A model generated the notes under the pieces. It was not told the DNA's origin and did not search any database. It saw only the letters and a list, made by a program, of their open reading frames with translations. 34,990 nt of DNA from assembly GCA_964453155.1 (NCBI GenBank), contig CAYVQU010000040.1:1-34990 (forward strand), written 5' to 3'. This document shows positions 1 to 7,478 of this stretch, piece by piece (positions within the stretch are counted from its first letter, which is position 1; each line of letters begins with the position of its first letter). This DNA is from CAYVQU01 sp964453155. Its GTDB lineage: Bacteria > Chloroflexota > Anaerolineae > Anaerolineales > UBA11858. Position numbers and translations under genes: made by a program.

Positions 1-67
1 TTTTTTGTTGCTCAACGCTTCTGTTTTGCCTGAGTTACTGCAGTAGAGTCAACGGAGCAAACCTGAA

Positions 68-880
68 ATGGAATTTACCTCCGACGAGGTCATGGTCACT
101 GCTATGGCCCGCCAGGTGAAAGATCGGGAAATCGTTGCGCAAGGGATCGCCACCCCATTGGTCGCCGCGGCCTACCTGCTCGCGCGCCAAACCCATGCCC
201 CCAATTTATATTTTGCCTCCGCTATTGGGCAAGGAATTTGCCGACATCCAGCGCCATTGGGTATTTCGCAAATCGAGAGTTTATGGATTGATCGGGCCTT
301 AACAAACGTTGGTTTCATTCGGGCCGCGGCCGATATTTTACCCACATTGCGCCCCAAAGAATTCTTTCGACCGGGTCAGATTGATCCCAATGGGAATTTC
401 AACAACATCGCTCTCGGAAGCGACTATGCGCAACCCAGGCTCCGGATGCCGGGTACTGGCGGCATCCCAGACGTGACCACCTTCATCAGTGATATCCATT
501 TGTATGTCCCCCGGCACTCGAAAATCACTTTTGTACCGAAACTGGATTTTCTGTCTGGTCTAGGGTATCATCCCAGGCGCATCCATGGGGCCGGGCCTCA
601 ATACTTGATCAGCGATCTGGGTCAATTTGATTTCGTCAACGGCAAAATGCGGTTGATTTCGTATCACCCGGGTACCAGTATTCGCCGGATCCAGGCCAAA
701 ACCAATTTTGAACTGGAAATTTCATCGAATATCGCGGAAACGCCACCGCCAACCCCGGGTGAACTTCGTCTGCTGCGGGAAGAAATCGACCCGCTGGGTA
801 TCCGGCGCTTAGAAAGTTTGAGTGGTGCCCCTCGGCGAAAATTGTTACACAAGATATTGGAGCAAGAGCGAGGTAGTTAG
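68..880 (+). CDS. CoA-transferase family I, beta-like subunit (GctB/IpdB-like)
   Basis: This 270-residue protein resembles the beta subunit of family I CoA-transferases (glutaconate CoA-transferase B type). Such subunits pair with an alpha subunit, which should lie upstream of the window edge. Family-like features are the early segment APNLYFASAIG (44-54), the GTGG/PDV core near 129-136, and the C-terminal LREEIDPLGIRRLE. In true transferases a catalytic Glu sits in a Y-E-S-G-like motif near residues 48-54; here I see Phe-Ala-Ser-Ala and no acidic residue. IpdAB-type steroid-ring hydrolases of this fold also lack that Glu, so a CoA-ester hydrolase or other role is possible. The ATG at 68 has GGAG at 54-57. 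The stop codon lies in a G/T-rich repeat tract. The fold assignment is fairly safe; the substrate is unknown. Confidence 0.75.
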   Translation: MEFTSDEVMVTAMARQVKDREIVAQGIATPLVAAAYLLARQTHAPNLYFASAIGQGICRHPAPLGISQIESLWIDRALTNVGFIRAAADILPTLRPKEFFRPGQIDPNGNFNNIALGSDYAQPRLRMPGTGGIPDVTTFISDIHLYVPRHSKITFVPKLDFLSGLGYHPRRIHGAGPQYLISDLGQFDFVNGKMRLISYHPGTSIRRIQAKTNFELEISSNIAETPPPTPGELRLLREEIDPLGIRRLESLSGAPRRKLLHKILEQERGS

Positions 881-955
881 TTGGCTGGTTTTTTCGTTGG
901 TTAGCAATCGGTAATAACTGACGAACAACCCCATCAGCCGCCAAACTAACCCACA
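872..955. repeat. degenerate G/T-rich then C/A-rich intergenic tract
   Basis: The gap between the CoA-transferase-like gene and the GH3-like gene opens with GTTAGTTGGCTGG on the plus strand and closes with CCGCCAAACTAACCC, roughly its reverse complement. The two arms make an imperfect inverted repeat that could fold as a terminator-like structure. The stop codon of the upstream gene lies inside the left arm. The 7-base period clear at other loci in this window is weak here, so membership of the same repeat class is uncertain. Confidence 0.3.
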
Positions 956-968
956 AAACTTGAGGAGA

Positions 969-3752
969 ATGAAAACTTTCGGGTTCCATCGGCTGTTAAT
1001 CGCCCTGGTTTTAGGCTGTATTCTGATTCCCAGCCTGCGGGGATTTGCAGCCCCATTGCAACAAGCCTCCGACCCAGAATTACGGGCTGCGTCGATTCTG
1101 GAGGCTATGACACCTGAAGAACGTATCGGGCAGCTCTTTTTGGTAACCTTTTCGGGGGTCGAAGTAGGACCAGCAACACCCATCTATGAATTAATTGTCA
1201 ATCACCATATCGGTGGGATTGTATTACTCGCTGAAAACGACAATTTCAACGATACGCCGCATAATCTCGATGATCTGTGGACGCTAACAAACCAGTTACA
1301 GACCATTAAATATTCGCAAAGTCAGGAAACCACTGCCGCGCCGGGTGACGAAACTGTCCCGGTAGTCACTTATGCGCCCCTCCTAATTGGGATCACCCAA
1401 GAAGGTGATGGTTACCCCACCGATCAAATATTAACAGGCCTTACTCCACTCCCCAGTCAACTGGCAATTGGAGCGACCTGGAATCCCCTGTTAGCTGAAA
1501 GTGTCGGTACTGTGGCCGGGCGAGAGCTCTCCGCCTTGGGGATCAACTTAATCTTTGGGCCCTCATTGGATGTGCTCGAAAACCCCTTGCTGCAAGGCGC
1601 AGGCGAACTAGGCGTGCGTACTTTTGGTGGCGATCCTTATTGGGTGGGAGAAATGGGGAAAGCTTACATCCGAGGGTTGCATACCGGCAGTGACAACCGC
1701 CTAGTCGTAGTAGGGACTCATTTTCCAGGATTAGGCAGTGCCGATCATATCCCCCAGGACGAAGTGGCAACCGTTCGCAAATCATTGGAACAACTCAAAC
1801 AAATCGAGCTAGCCCCATTTTTCGCGGTAACTGGCAATGCCCTCACGGAAACCGAACAAGTCGATGCCTTACTCACTTCTCATATTCGCTATCAGGGGCT
1901 GCAAGGTAATATTCGATCAACCACCCGCCCAATAGGCTTTGATCAACAAGCATTGGGACTGCTCATGGAGCAGCCGGCGTTTGCTTCCTGGCGCGCGGCT
2001 GGGGGTGTCATGATCAGCGATGACTTAGGCAGTCGGGCTGTGCGGCGTTTCCACGATCCTACCGAACAAGAATTCAATGCCCGCCGCCTGGCGCTGGATG
2101 CTTTTCTGGCCGGGAATGATCTTCTCTATGTGAATAACTTCATCGAAACTGATGATCCCGATACATTTACGACCATCAGCCGGACCCTCGAATTCTTTAC
2201 CTCAAAATATCGAGAAGATCCCCTCTTTGCTGCTCGGGTTGATGAGTCGGTTTTTCGAATATTGACGCTCAAATTTAAGATTTTTGGTGTTTTCAATCTC
2301 AATCAGGTTCTTTCCTCGGGTAACTTAGGTGAAATTGGAGCTGCTGAACAAGTCACCTTTGACGTGGCCCAACAAGGAGTGACGCTCATCAGTCCGGCCT
2401 TAGCCGAATTAGACAGCGTTTTACCTGATACCCCGGCGCGGACCGAACGCATTGTGTTCATTACCGACTCATATGGTGTTCAACAGTGTTCTACCTGTCC
2501 ATCTCAACCGATATTACCGGTTAATGCCCTTTCCCAGGCGGTGCTCAACCTGTATGGTCCCCGCAGTGGGGGACAGGTATCGCAGTATTATTTGCGTCCG
2601 TATTCATTTGAGCAAATGATCGATTTTTTGGATGACAATGAAGCTCAATTGAACGCCCTAGAAAACGATCTAATCAATACGGATTGGATCATCTTCACTA
2701 TGCTGGACGTCAACCCAGACCGCCCGGCGTCACTGGCTGTCCAACGGTTCCTGGCCGAACGGCCGGATTTGATTAGTGATAAACGCGTCCTGGTATTTGC
2801 GACCAATGGCCCCAATTTCTTAAATTCGACCGAAATTTCAAAATTAACCGCCTATTTTGGCTTATTTAGCAAAACTGAACCTTTCATTGATATCGCGGCC
2901 CGGGTGTTATTCAAAGAAATTCCGAATCCAGGTGGCGACTTACCAGTTTCAGTCCCTGGAGTTGGTTATGATTTAATCATAGCTACATCTCCCGATGCCT
3001 CCCAAAACATTCCCCTCGGCTTGAATTTGCCCGAATGGATTGATACTACCGAAATAGCCATCGCCGAATCGATTAGTCTCCCTGAATACCGACTGGGCGA
3101 TACCATTCCGCTGCGAACCGGTATCATCCTGGACATGAACGGGCACGCGGTTCCAAATAACACCCCGGCTGAATTCATCATTACTATCAATGGCGAAGAA
3201 ACGCCCGCGATAAATGTCACTACAAAAGATGGTATCGCGCAGGTCGAATATCTCGTAGACCAATCGGGAACCATTTCCATTCATGTCCAAAGCGGTTTAG
3301 CAACTTCGGAAGCGCTCCTTTTTGAGATCCCCTATGAAGAGGTAGAAATCGAGCCAACCGCTACTCCCCTGCCCACAGAAGCACCCACCCTCGTCCCAAC
3401 GCCAACGCTAATGGTCCCGACACCCACTCCCGAACCGGAAATCGTGGAAGAGCCGCAAAAAACCAGCATAGTCGATTGGCTGGGAGCACTAGCAGTAACC
3501 AGTTTTGTAGGATGGGGGGCTACCCGCACTGGGGCTATTTTAGGCCGCGTGCGGTGGGGTATTCGGTGGGGATTAAGCGCCTTTATTGGGGGATTAGTCC
3601 TCTACACTTATTCTGTTTTGAAGCTGCCAGGGAGCGAGTGGTTTATGGAGATATCTGAAGTGTGGGGTTTATTGCTGGCAACATTTATGGGGGCCATTAT
3701 CGGATGGTTGATTGCACTGGTGGCATATCGGTCACGCCGGCGCTACAACTAG
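969..3752 (+). CDS. GH3-like secreted protein with C-terminal membrane anchor
   Basis: The 927-residue product has an N-terminal signal peptide (hydrophobic 8-25, cleavage near Ala-Ala 27-28) and a glycoside hydrolase family 3 N-terminal domain. Recognisable GH3/NagZ blocks are MTPEERIGQLF (48-58), GGIVLL (82-87), the strand with HFPG (251-254) and ISDDL (349-353), which holds the expected nucleophile Asp. The usual Lys-His-Phe-Pro-Gly-His-Gly is Thr-His-Phe-Pro-Gly-Leu-Gly here, and the loop Asp-x-His of NagZ is replaced by Asp259-His260, so activity may be altered or lost. A Pro/Thr-rich linker (about 795-825) leads to about three membrane segments and a basic tail. Known members cleave beta-N-acetylhexosaminides or beta-glucosides outside the membrane. 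A TTG at 960 is in frame; I prefer the ATG at 969, although the AGGAG in front is very close. Confidence 0.75.
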   Translation: MKTFGFHRLLIALVLGCILIPSLRGFAAPLQQASDPELRAASILEAMTPEERIGQLFLVTFSGVEVGPATPIYELIVNHHIGGIVLLAENDNFNDTPHNLDDLWTLTNQLQTIKYSQSQETTAAPGDETVPVVTYAPLLIGITQEGDGYPTDQILTGLTPLPSQLAIGATWNPLLAESVGTVAGRELSALGINLIFGPSLDVLENPLLQGAGELGVRTFGGDPYWVGEMGKAYIRGLHTGSDNRLVVVGTHFPGLGSADHIPQDEVATVRKSLEQLKQIELAPFFAVTGNALTETEQVDALLTSHIRYQGLQGNIRSTTRPIGFDQQALGLLMEQPAFASWRAAGGVMISDDLGSRAVRRFHDPTEQEFNARRLALDAFLAGNDLLYVNNFIETDDPDTFTTISRTLEFFTSKYREDPLFAARVDESVFRILTLKFKIFGVFNLNQVLSSGNLGEIGAAEQVTFDVAQQGVTLISPALAELDSVLPDTPARTERIVFITDSYGVQQCSTCPSQPILPVNALSQAVLNLYGPRSGGQVSQYYLRPYSFEQMIDFLDDNEAQLNALENDLINTDWIIFTMLDVNPDRPASLAVQRFLAERPDLISDKRVLVFATNGPNFLNSTEISKLTAYFGLFSKTEPFIDIAARVLFKEIPNPGGDLPVSVPGVGYDLIIATSPDASQNIPLGLNLPEWIDTTEIAIAESISLPEYRLGDTIPLRTGIILDMNGHAVPNNTPAEFIITINGEETPAINVTTKDGIAQVEYLVDQSGTISIHVQSGLATSEALLFEIPYEEVEIEPTATPLPTEAPTLVPTPTLMVPTPTPEPEIVEEPQKTSIVDWLGALAVTSFVGWGATRTGAILGRVRWGIRWGLSAFIGGLVLYTYSVLKLPGSEWFMEISEVWGLLLATFMGAIIGWLIALVAYRSRRRYN

Positions 3753-3857
3753 ACATTTTGCGAGAGTTCGATATCGGGTTGATTGAGTTCGTCGAAACCA
3801 GCGTCGGATTTCGACAAAGGCAACCAGCGTTGTATTTTCCGGAAAGATTCAAAATTT

Positions 3858-4844
3858 TTACCCCAAAGTAGCAATCAAACTAATAAACAGAAGCCCGAGG
3901 GCTACCCAAATTAACGTCCTTTCAGAAGGAGAAGTTAACAAATCCACCAGGGTTGGCGTTGGAAGGGGGCCCTGCGGCCGTAATGCTGGATTCCAGTCCC
4001 CCAAGAGAGCCTGCCGAAATTCTAGAATGTTTTGCGGCCGCTCTTCGGGATGCAGGCTCATGGCCCATAAGATGGCCCGTTCGGTGCGAGGACTGATAGA
4101 AGGATTGATGTCCCGCGGAGGAATCAACTTTCCCGGATTGAGAAAGCGATCGCGGGCCTCTAGCGGAGGTTGATTGGTTAGAAGATGGTATAAGGTTGCC
4201 CCGAAAGAGAAAATATCGCTGCGCACATCCGTATGCCCGGCATCCCCTCCATATTGTTCGAGGGGGGTATACACCGCCGTTCCCCGGCCCTGTACTACTG
4301 TTATTGTCACTTCCTCCGATGCGAGGATTTTCACAAGTCCGAAATCAACCAGTTTTATCACCCCATTGGGGGTCAGTTTCATGTTGCTAGGTTTAATATC
4401 GCGGTGCAGAATTGGCGGGTTCTGATTGTGTAAATACTGCAAAGCGGCCGCGAGTTGTCCGGCCCAATTAAGAATATCCCGCTCATCCAGAAATGTTTCT
4501 CGCAATCGGGCTTCCGTCATCAGAACACTCAAATCTTTACCCGGTATAAAATCCATCACCAGATAATCGCGTTCTTCGATTGAGAAGAAGTCTGAAACTT
4601 TGGGCAAATTGGGATGATCCAGACGAGCCAGGACCGTAGCTTCCCGTAAAAATTGATCGCGGGCTTGCTGTAAGTGTTCAGAATCAATGGTGGGATCGTG
4701 GAAAACTTCTTTTAGCGCGCAAAGCCGTCCCTGCAACCGTTGGTCATCGGCCAAGTAAACGCTACCCATACCCCCCTGCCCAATAATGCGCCGGATTTCA
4801 TAACGATCTTTTAAGACTTCACCAGCCCGGAGTGGAATCGGCAT
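3858..4844 (-). CDS. Ser/Thr protein kinase (Hanks type) with C-terminal TM segment
   Basis: All eukaryotic-like kinase motifs are present in 328 residues: glycine loop GQGGMGSVY (22-30), ATP-binding Lys45 (ALKEV), catalytic loop HRDIKPSN (147-154) with Asp149, and DFG at 167-169. The kinase domain ends near 283, followed by a short Pro-rich linker and one membrane helix (about 309-327). It lacks an extracellular sensor such as PASTA, so the signal is presumably sensed in or under the membrane. It phosphorylates Ser/Thr on target proteins; a likely partner is the divergently transcribed FHA-winged-helix protein, because FHA domains bind phosphothreonine. The gene converges on the GH3-like gene; the 105 bases between hold only a weak inverted repeat (GTCGAAA 3791-3797 with TTTCGAC 3809-3815). 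Confidence 0.93.
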   Translation of the reverse strand: MPIPLRAGEVLKDRYEIRRIIGQGGMGSVYLADDQRLQGRLCALKEVFHDPTIDSEHLQQARDQFLREATVLARLDHPNLPKVSDFFSIEERDYLVMDFIPGKDLSVLMTEARLRETFLDERDILNWAGQLAAALQYLHNQNPPILHRDIKPSNMKLTPNGVIKLVDFGLVKILASEEVTITVVQGRGTAVYTPLEQYGGDAGHTDVRSDIFSFGATLYHLLTNQPPLEARDRFLNPGKLIPPRDINPSISPRTERAILWAMSLHPEERPQNILEFRQALLGDWNPALRPQGPLPTPTLVDLLTSPSERTLIWVALGLLFISLIATLG

Positions 4845-4877
4845 AAAAAACGTCCAAAAAACCTTTCTGGGGAAAAT

Positions 4878-4906
4878 TTAATGTGTTAAATTTATGATAT
4901 TATACT
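4878..4906. promoter_or_regulatory. divergent promoter with overlapping -10 elements
   Basis: The 131-base gap between the kinase and the FHA regulator is AT-rich. On the minus strand a perfect TATAAT (complement of 4899-4904) lies at the expected distance downstream of TTTCCA. On the plus strand TATACT (4901-4906) or TATTAT (4898-4903) occupies the same bases with a poor -35 (TTAATG 4878-4883). The two genes thus appear to share one melting region. Read by eye only. Confidence 0.45.
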
Positions 4907-4975
4907 CTTGGAGAGATACATTGGAAAAATCTTTATAGTTTTTTTGTAGGAAACGAAACCAACCCGATTTTTGAG

Positions 4976-5647
4976 ATGGAAAAGAAAAACGAAGATATTC
5001 CCGTCATCATCGGATTTGAAGGTGAAATGGATGGCCAAAGGTGGATTTTAAACGAGGCCATCCTTTTTGGTCGCGATGAGACTTGTAATGTCACCATCCC
5101 TAACCGGCAAGTCTCCCGCCGTCATGCCCAAATCACACCCACCAACGAGGGGGTTATTCTCGAGGATCTTCGCAGCAAAAATGGAACGCACCGCAACGGC
5201 AAACCCATTTCTGGCCCGGTCTTATTAGCTGATGGTGATGTCGTTCATATTGCCCTCGCCCAAAAGTTTGTATTTCTGAGTGCCGATGCGACCTTACCGT
5301 TAGAACCCAAAGAAGCCGTCCCGCCACCCAGCTTGGATATGAAACGGCTGCGGTTAGAAAAACGCTCACGCCGGGTGTGGATTAAAGATCGAGAGGTTCT
5401 CCCCCCCTTATCGGTTTCACAATTCCGGCTACTGCAGATTTTGTACGACAACAACGGTGAATTGGTTCCCAGAGAAGCAGTTATGGCAGCTGTTTGGGGG
5501 CAGGACGAGGCGATTGGTATCTCAGAACAAGCCTTGGATGCCCTGGTGCGGCGGTTGCGCGATCGGTTAGCCAGTATTGATGCCGGTCATGCCTATGTTG
5601 TCACCATCCGGGGTCATGGTTTGCGCCTCGACAACCCCGATAACTAA
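4976..5647 (+). CDS. FHA domain-winged helix transcriptional regulator
   Basis: The 223-residue protein joins an N-terminal FHA phosphothreonine-binding domain (about 25-100) to a C-terminal OmpR/PhoB-type winged helix (about 125-218). FHA hallmarks are FGRDETCN (31-38), VSRRHA (46-51) and LRSKNGTHRNG (65-75), which include the conserved Arg, Ser-x-x-His and Asn-Gly. The winged helix shows LSVSQFRLLQIL, VWGQ and the ALDALVRRLRDRL recognition-helix region, with the terminal TIRGHGLRL hairpin. It is encoded back to back with a Ser/Thr kinase, an arrangement like the EmbR/PknH pair of mycobacteria, but the domain order is reversed and no BTAD domain is present. Inferred role: a DNA-binding protein whose partners or oligomeric state change after threonine phosphorylation. 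Regulon unknown. The stop lies in a short C/T-rich tract (CCCCAATCCCTAACTC) resembling the heptamer arrays elsewhere. Confidence 0.9.
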   Translation: MEKKNEDIPVIIGFEGEMDGQRWILNEAILFGRDETCNVTIPNRQVSRRHAQITPTNEGVILEDLRSKNGTHRNGKPISGPVLLADGDVVHIALAQKFVFLSADATLPLEPKEAVPPPSLDMKRLRLEKRSRRVWIKDREVLPPLSVSQFRLLQILYDNNGELVPREAVMAAVWGQDEAIGISEQALDALVRRLRDRLASIDAGHAYVVTIRGHGLRLDNPDN

Positions 5648-5713
5648 CCGTCCCCAATCCCTAACTCAACTGCAGGCAAAATTTCTATGGTAGCTACCCA
5701 CTATTATTGAAAA

Positions 5714-5719
5714 TATAAT
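5714..5719 (+). promoter_or_regulatory. candidate -10 element for mscL
   Basis: A perfect TATAAT stands 47 bases before the mscL start, preceded by AT-rich sequence; no good -35 box is seen 16-18 bases upstream. A second candidate, TATAAC at 5746-5751, is closer to the start. Weak support. Confidence 0.3.
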
Positions 5720-5765
5720 TGCTTTCCACCGGCCGGAGACATCGGTATAACAATGGAGAAAAATC

Positions 5766-6221
5766 ATGTTTGAAGAATTCAAAAAATTTGCAGTCAGAGG
5801 CAACGTATTCGATATGGCCATCGGTATCATTTTAGGAACGGCCTTTGGCGCAATAACCAAATCATTTGTTAATGATGTGCTGATGCCCCCACTTGGCTTA
5901 CTATTTGGAGATATGGATTTTGCTAATTTATTTGTTACTCTAAAACTTGGAGCAACTCCAGGACCATATGAAACTCTGGCCGCCGCGCAGGAGGCTGGCG
6001 CAGTAACAATCAATTACGGTCTTTTTATCAATACCATCATCACCTTCATCCTGGTTGCCTGGGTGGTTTTTTTGCTCATCAAGGCCATCAACCGGATGCA
6101 GGCAGAATCGGAAGTTGATCCGGAAGCGCCGGTCGAACCGACTACGAAAGATTGTTCTTTCTGTTTTACTGAAATTCCAATCCAGGCCGTCCGCTGCCCG
6201 CACTGCACGTCAGAACTATAG
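5766..6221 (+). CDS. mscL: large-conductance mechanosensitive channel MscL with zinc-ribbon-like tail
   Basis: The first 113 residues are a standard MscL: N-terminal amphipathic FEEFKKFAVRGNVFDMAIG, pore helix TM1 (about 17-42, GIILGTAFGAITKSFVNDVLMPP), a periplasm-side loop, and TM2 (about 86-108, FINTIITFILVAWVVFLLIKAINR). The channel opens under membrane tension and releases solutes during hypo-osmotic shock. The usual C-terminal helical bundle is replaced by an acidic linker and a Cys4 cluster, C130-x2-C133 and C144-x2-C147 (DCSFCFTEIP, RCPHC), typical of a small zinc ribbon. The start has GGAG at 5755-5758 with good spacing. The gene is followed after 13 bases by ychF and may be co-transcribed. 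Confidence 0.95.
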   Translation: MFEEFKKFAVRGNVFDMAIGIILGTAFGAITKSFVNDVLMPPLGLLFGDMDFANLFVTLKLGATPGPYETLAAAQEAGAVTINYGLFINTIITFILVAWVVFLLIKAINRMQAESEVDPEAPVEPTTKDCSFCFTEIPIQAVRCPHCTSEL

Positions 6222-6234
6222 ATTCGCACTCATT

Positions 6235-7335
6235 ATGTCACTATCTATCGGAATCATTGGACTGCCCAATGTGGGCAAAAGCACGGTTTTCAATGCCCTG
6301 ACGGGCGCGCAGCAGGCCGCAGTAGCGAATTATCCGTTTTGTACGATTGAGCCCAACCAGGCCATCGTCCCGCTGCGCGATAAACGTCTGGAAAAACTGC
6401 AGGGCTTGGTAAGGGTACCCAATATTATTTTTGCCACCTTAGAATTTTTGGATATTGCCGGCTTGGTCAAAGGGGCCAGCCAAGGAGAAGGATTGGGTAA
6501 TCAATTCTTGTCCCATGTCCGTAATGTGGATACGCTGATTCACGTCGTTCGCGGCTTCGATGATCCCAATGTGGTTCATGTCCATGGGGAAATCAACCCT
6601 GTGGAGGATATCGAAGTGATCAATGTGGAATTGGCCCTGGCCGATATGGTCCAGATTGAAAGAAAAATAATCAGGCTTGAAAGTGATATCAAGGGAGACC
6701 GCAAATTGGTTTCCACTTATGAATTGGCAAAGTCGCTCCGCGATCATCTGGCAGAGGGGCACCCAGTTGATAGTTATCCGGAACGGGCTTCAGTTGGGTT
6801 TGATAGCCTGGTACAGGAGATGCGATTCCTTACCGCCAAACCCGTAATTTATGCCATCAACGTTGATGAAACCGGCCTGGAAACCGAAACACCAGAAACT
6901 GCCTTGGTCCGGGAATATGCGACCGCACATTATGCAAATTATGTCACCCTGTGTGCCAAATTAGAAGAAGAATTAATCGACATGACCCCCGAGGAGCAAC
7001 AGGAATTTCTAGAATTAGCCGGCGCTGAATCCAGCGGTTTAGATCAAGTGGTACAGACCGGTTTTGAAACCCTCAATCTCATCAGCTTTTTCACCAAAAA
7101 TGAACAAGAAGTCCGGGCCTGGAATATTCCAGTGGGAACGAAAGCCCCCCAAGCGGCGGGAAAAATCCATACCGATTTCGAACGCGGTTTCATTCGGGCA
7201 GAAGTTGTGAATTTTGATACCTTTGCCACTCATGGATCAGATACAGCCCTTAAAAGCCAGGGGTTGCTGCGCTCGGAGGGGAAGGAATATGTTGTTCAGG
7301 ATGGAGATGTAATCTTGTTTCGGTTCAATGTTTAG
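6235..7335 (+). CDS. ychF: redox-regulated/ribosome-associated ATPase YchF (OBG family)
   Basis: The 366-residue protein matches the normal YchF length. Motifs: P-loop GLPNVGKST (9-17), switch II DIAGLVKGASQGEGLGN, and the altered G4 motif NVDE in place of NKxD, which explains the ATP preference of this family. The C-terminal TGS domain ends in the typical DTALKSQGLLRSEGKEYVVQDGDVILFRFNV pattern. YchF binds ribosomes and modulates translation and stress responses. The ATG at 6235 was chosen because MSLSIGIIG starts the G domain directly; an open frame further upstream overlaps mscL and encodes nothing recognisable. The gene ends at a clear intrinsic terminator. Confidence 0.96.
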   Translation: MSLSIGIIGLPNVGKSTVFNALTGAQQAAVANYPFCTIEPNQAIVPLRDKRLEKLQGLVRVPNIIFATLEFLDIAGLVKGASQGEGLGNQFLSHVRNVDTLIHVVRGFDDPNVVHVHGEINPVEDIEVINVELALADMVQIERKIIRLESDIKGDRKLVSTYELAKSLRDHLAEGHPVDSYPERASVGFDSLVQEMRFLTAKPVIYAINVDETGLETETPETALVREYATAHYANYVTLCAKLEEELIDMTPEEQQEFLELAGAESSGLDQVVQTGFETLNLISFFTKNEQEVRAWNIPVGTKAPQAAGKIHTDFERGFIRAEVVNFDTFATHGSDTALKSQGLLRSEGKEYVVQDGDVILFRFNV

Positions 7336-7361
7336 TTTATAAGTCCTACATTACATAAAAT

Positions 7362-7393
7362 AAAACTCCCGCTCAACTGCTGGGAGTTTTTTT
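7362..7393 (+). terminator. intrinsic terminator after ychF
   Basis: AAAACTCCC (7362-7370) pairs with GGGAGTTTT (7382-7390) across an 11-base loop and runs into a T tract of seven or more bases. The position 26 bases after the ychF stop fits factor-independent termination. Confidence 0.85.
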
Positions 7394-7420
7394 GTTAGCA
7401 AAAAAAGCGTTTTTGCAAAA

Positions 7421-7453
7421 AGGTGACAGTCACTTGTTAAGTGACTGTCACCT
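7421..7453. repeat. 15-bp perfect hairpin, probable repeat element and terminator for the minus-strand gene
   Basis: AGGTGACAGTCACTT (7421-7435) is followed by GTT and then its exact reverse complement (7439-7453). Read on the minus strand the hairpin is followed directly by TTTTTGC, so it can terminate the CpXC gene, which ends 26 bases away. Its core GTGACAGTCAC is itself a palindrome. A second small hairpin, GCAAAAA (7398-7404) with TTTTTGC (7410-7416), sits between it and the ychF terminator. Confidence 0.7.
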
Positions 7454-7478
7454 GGTAGGGCATTAATGGCGAACAGCG

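Noticed and set aside
1..67. Possible end of an upstream CoA-transferase alpha gene
   Set aside because: Frames end at TGA 31-33 or TAG 44-46, but the few residues cannot be matched to any family.
636..1183. Minus-strand open frames covering the end of the CoA-transferase-like gene and the start of the GH3 gene
   Set aside because: Antisense shadows; protein sequences are low complexity or unlike any family, while the plus-strand genes are recognisable.
2966..3290. Two minus-strand frames of about 105 codons inside the GH3-like gene
   Set aside because: Both are shadows of the well-supported plus-strand reading frame, with no signals of their own.
3780..3820. Terminator between the GH3-like gene and the kinase
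   Set aside because: Only a 7-bp stem (GTCGAAA/TTTCGAC) with an 11-base loop and no following T tract on either strand.
6055..6234. N-terminal extension of ychF by 60 codons overlapping mscL
   Set aside because: YchF proteins begin just before the P-loop, and the extension is the mscL tail read in another frame.
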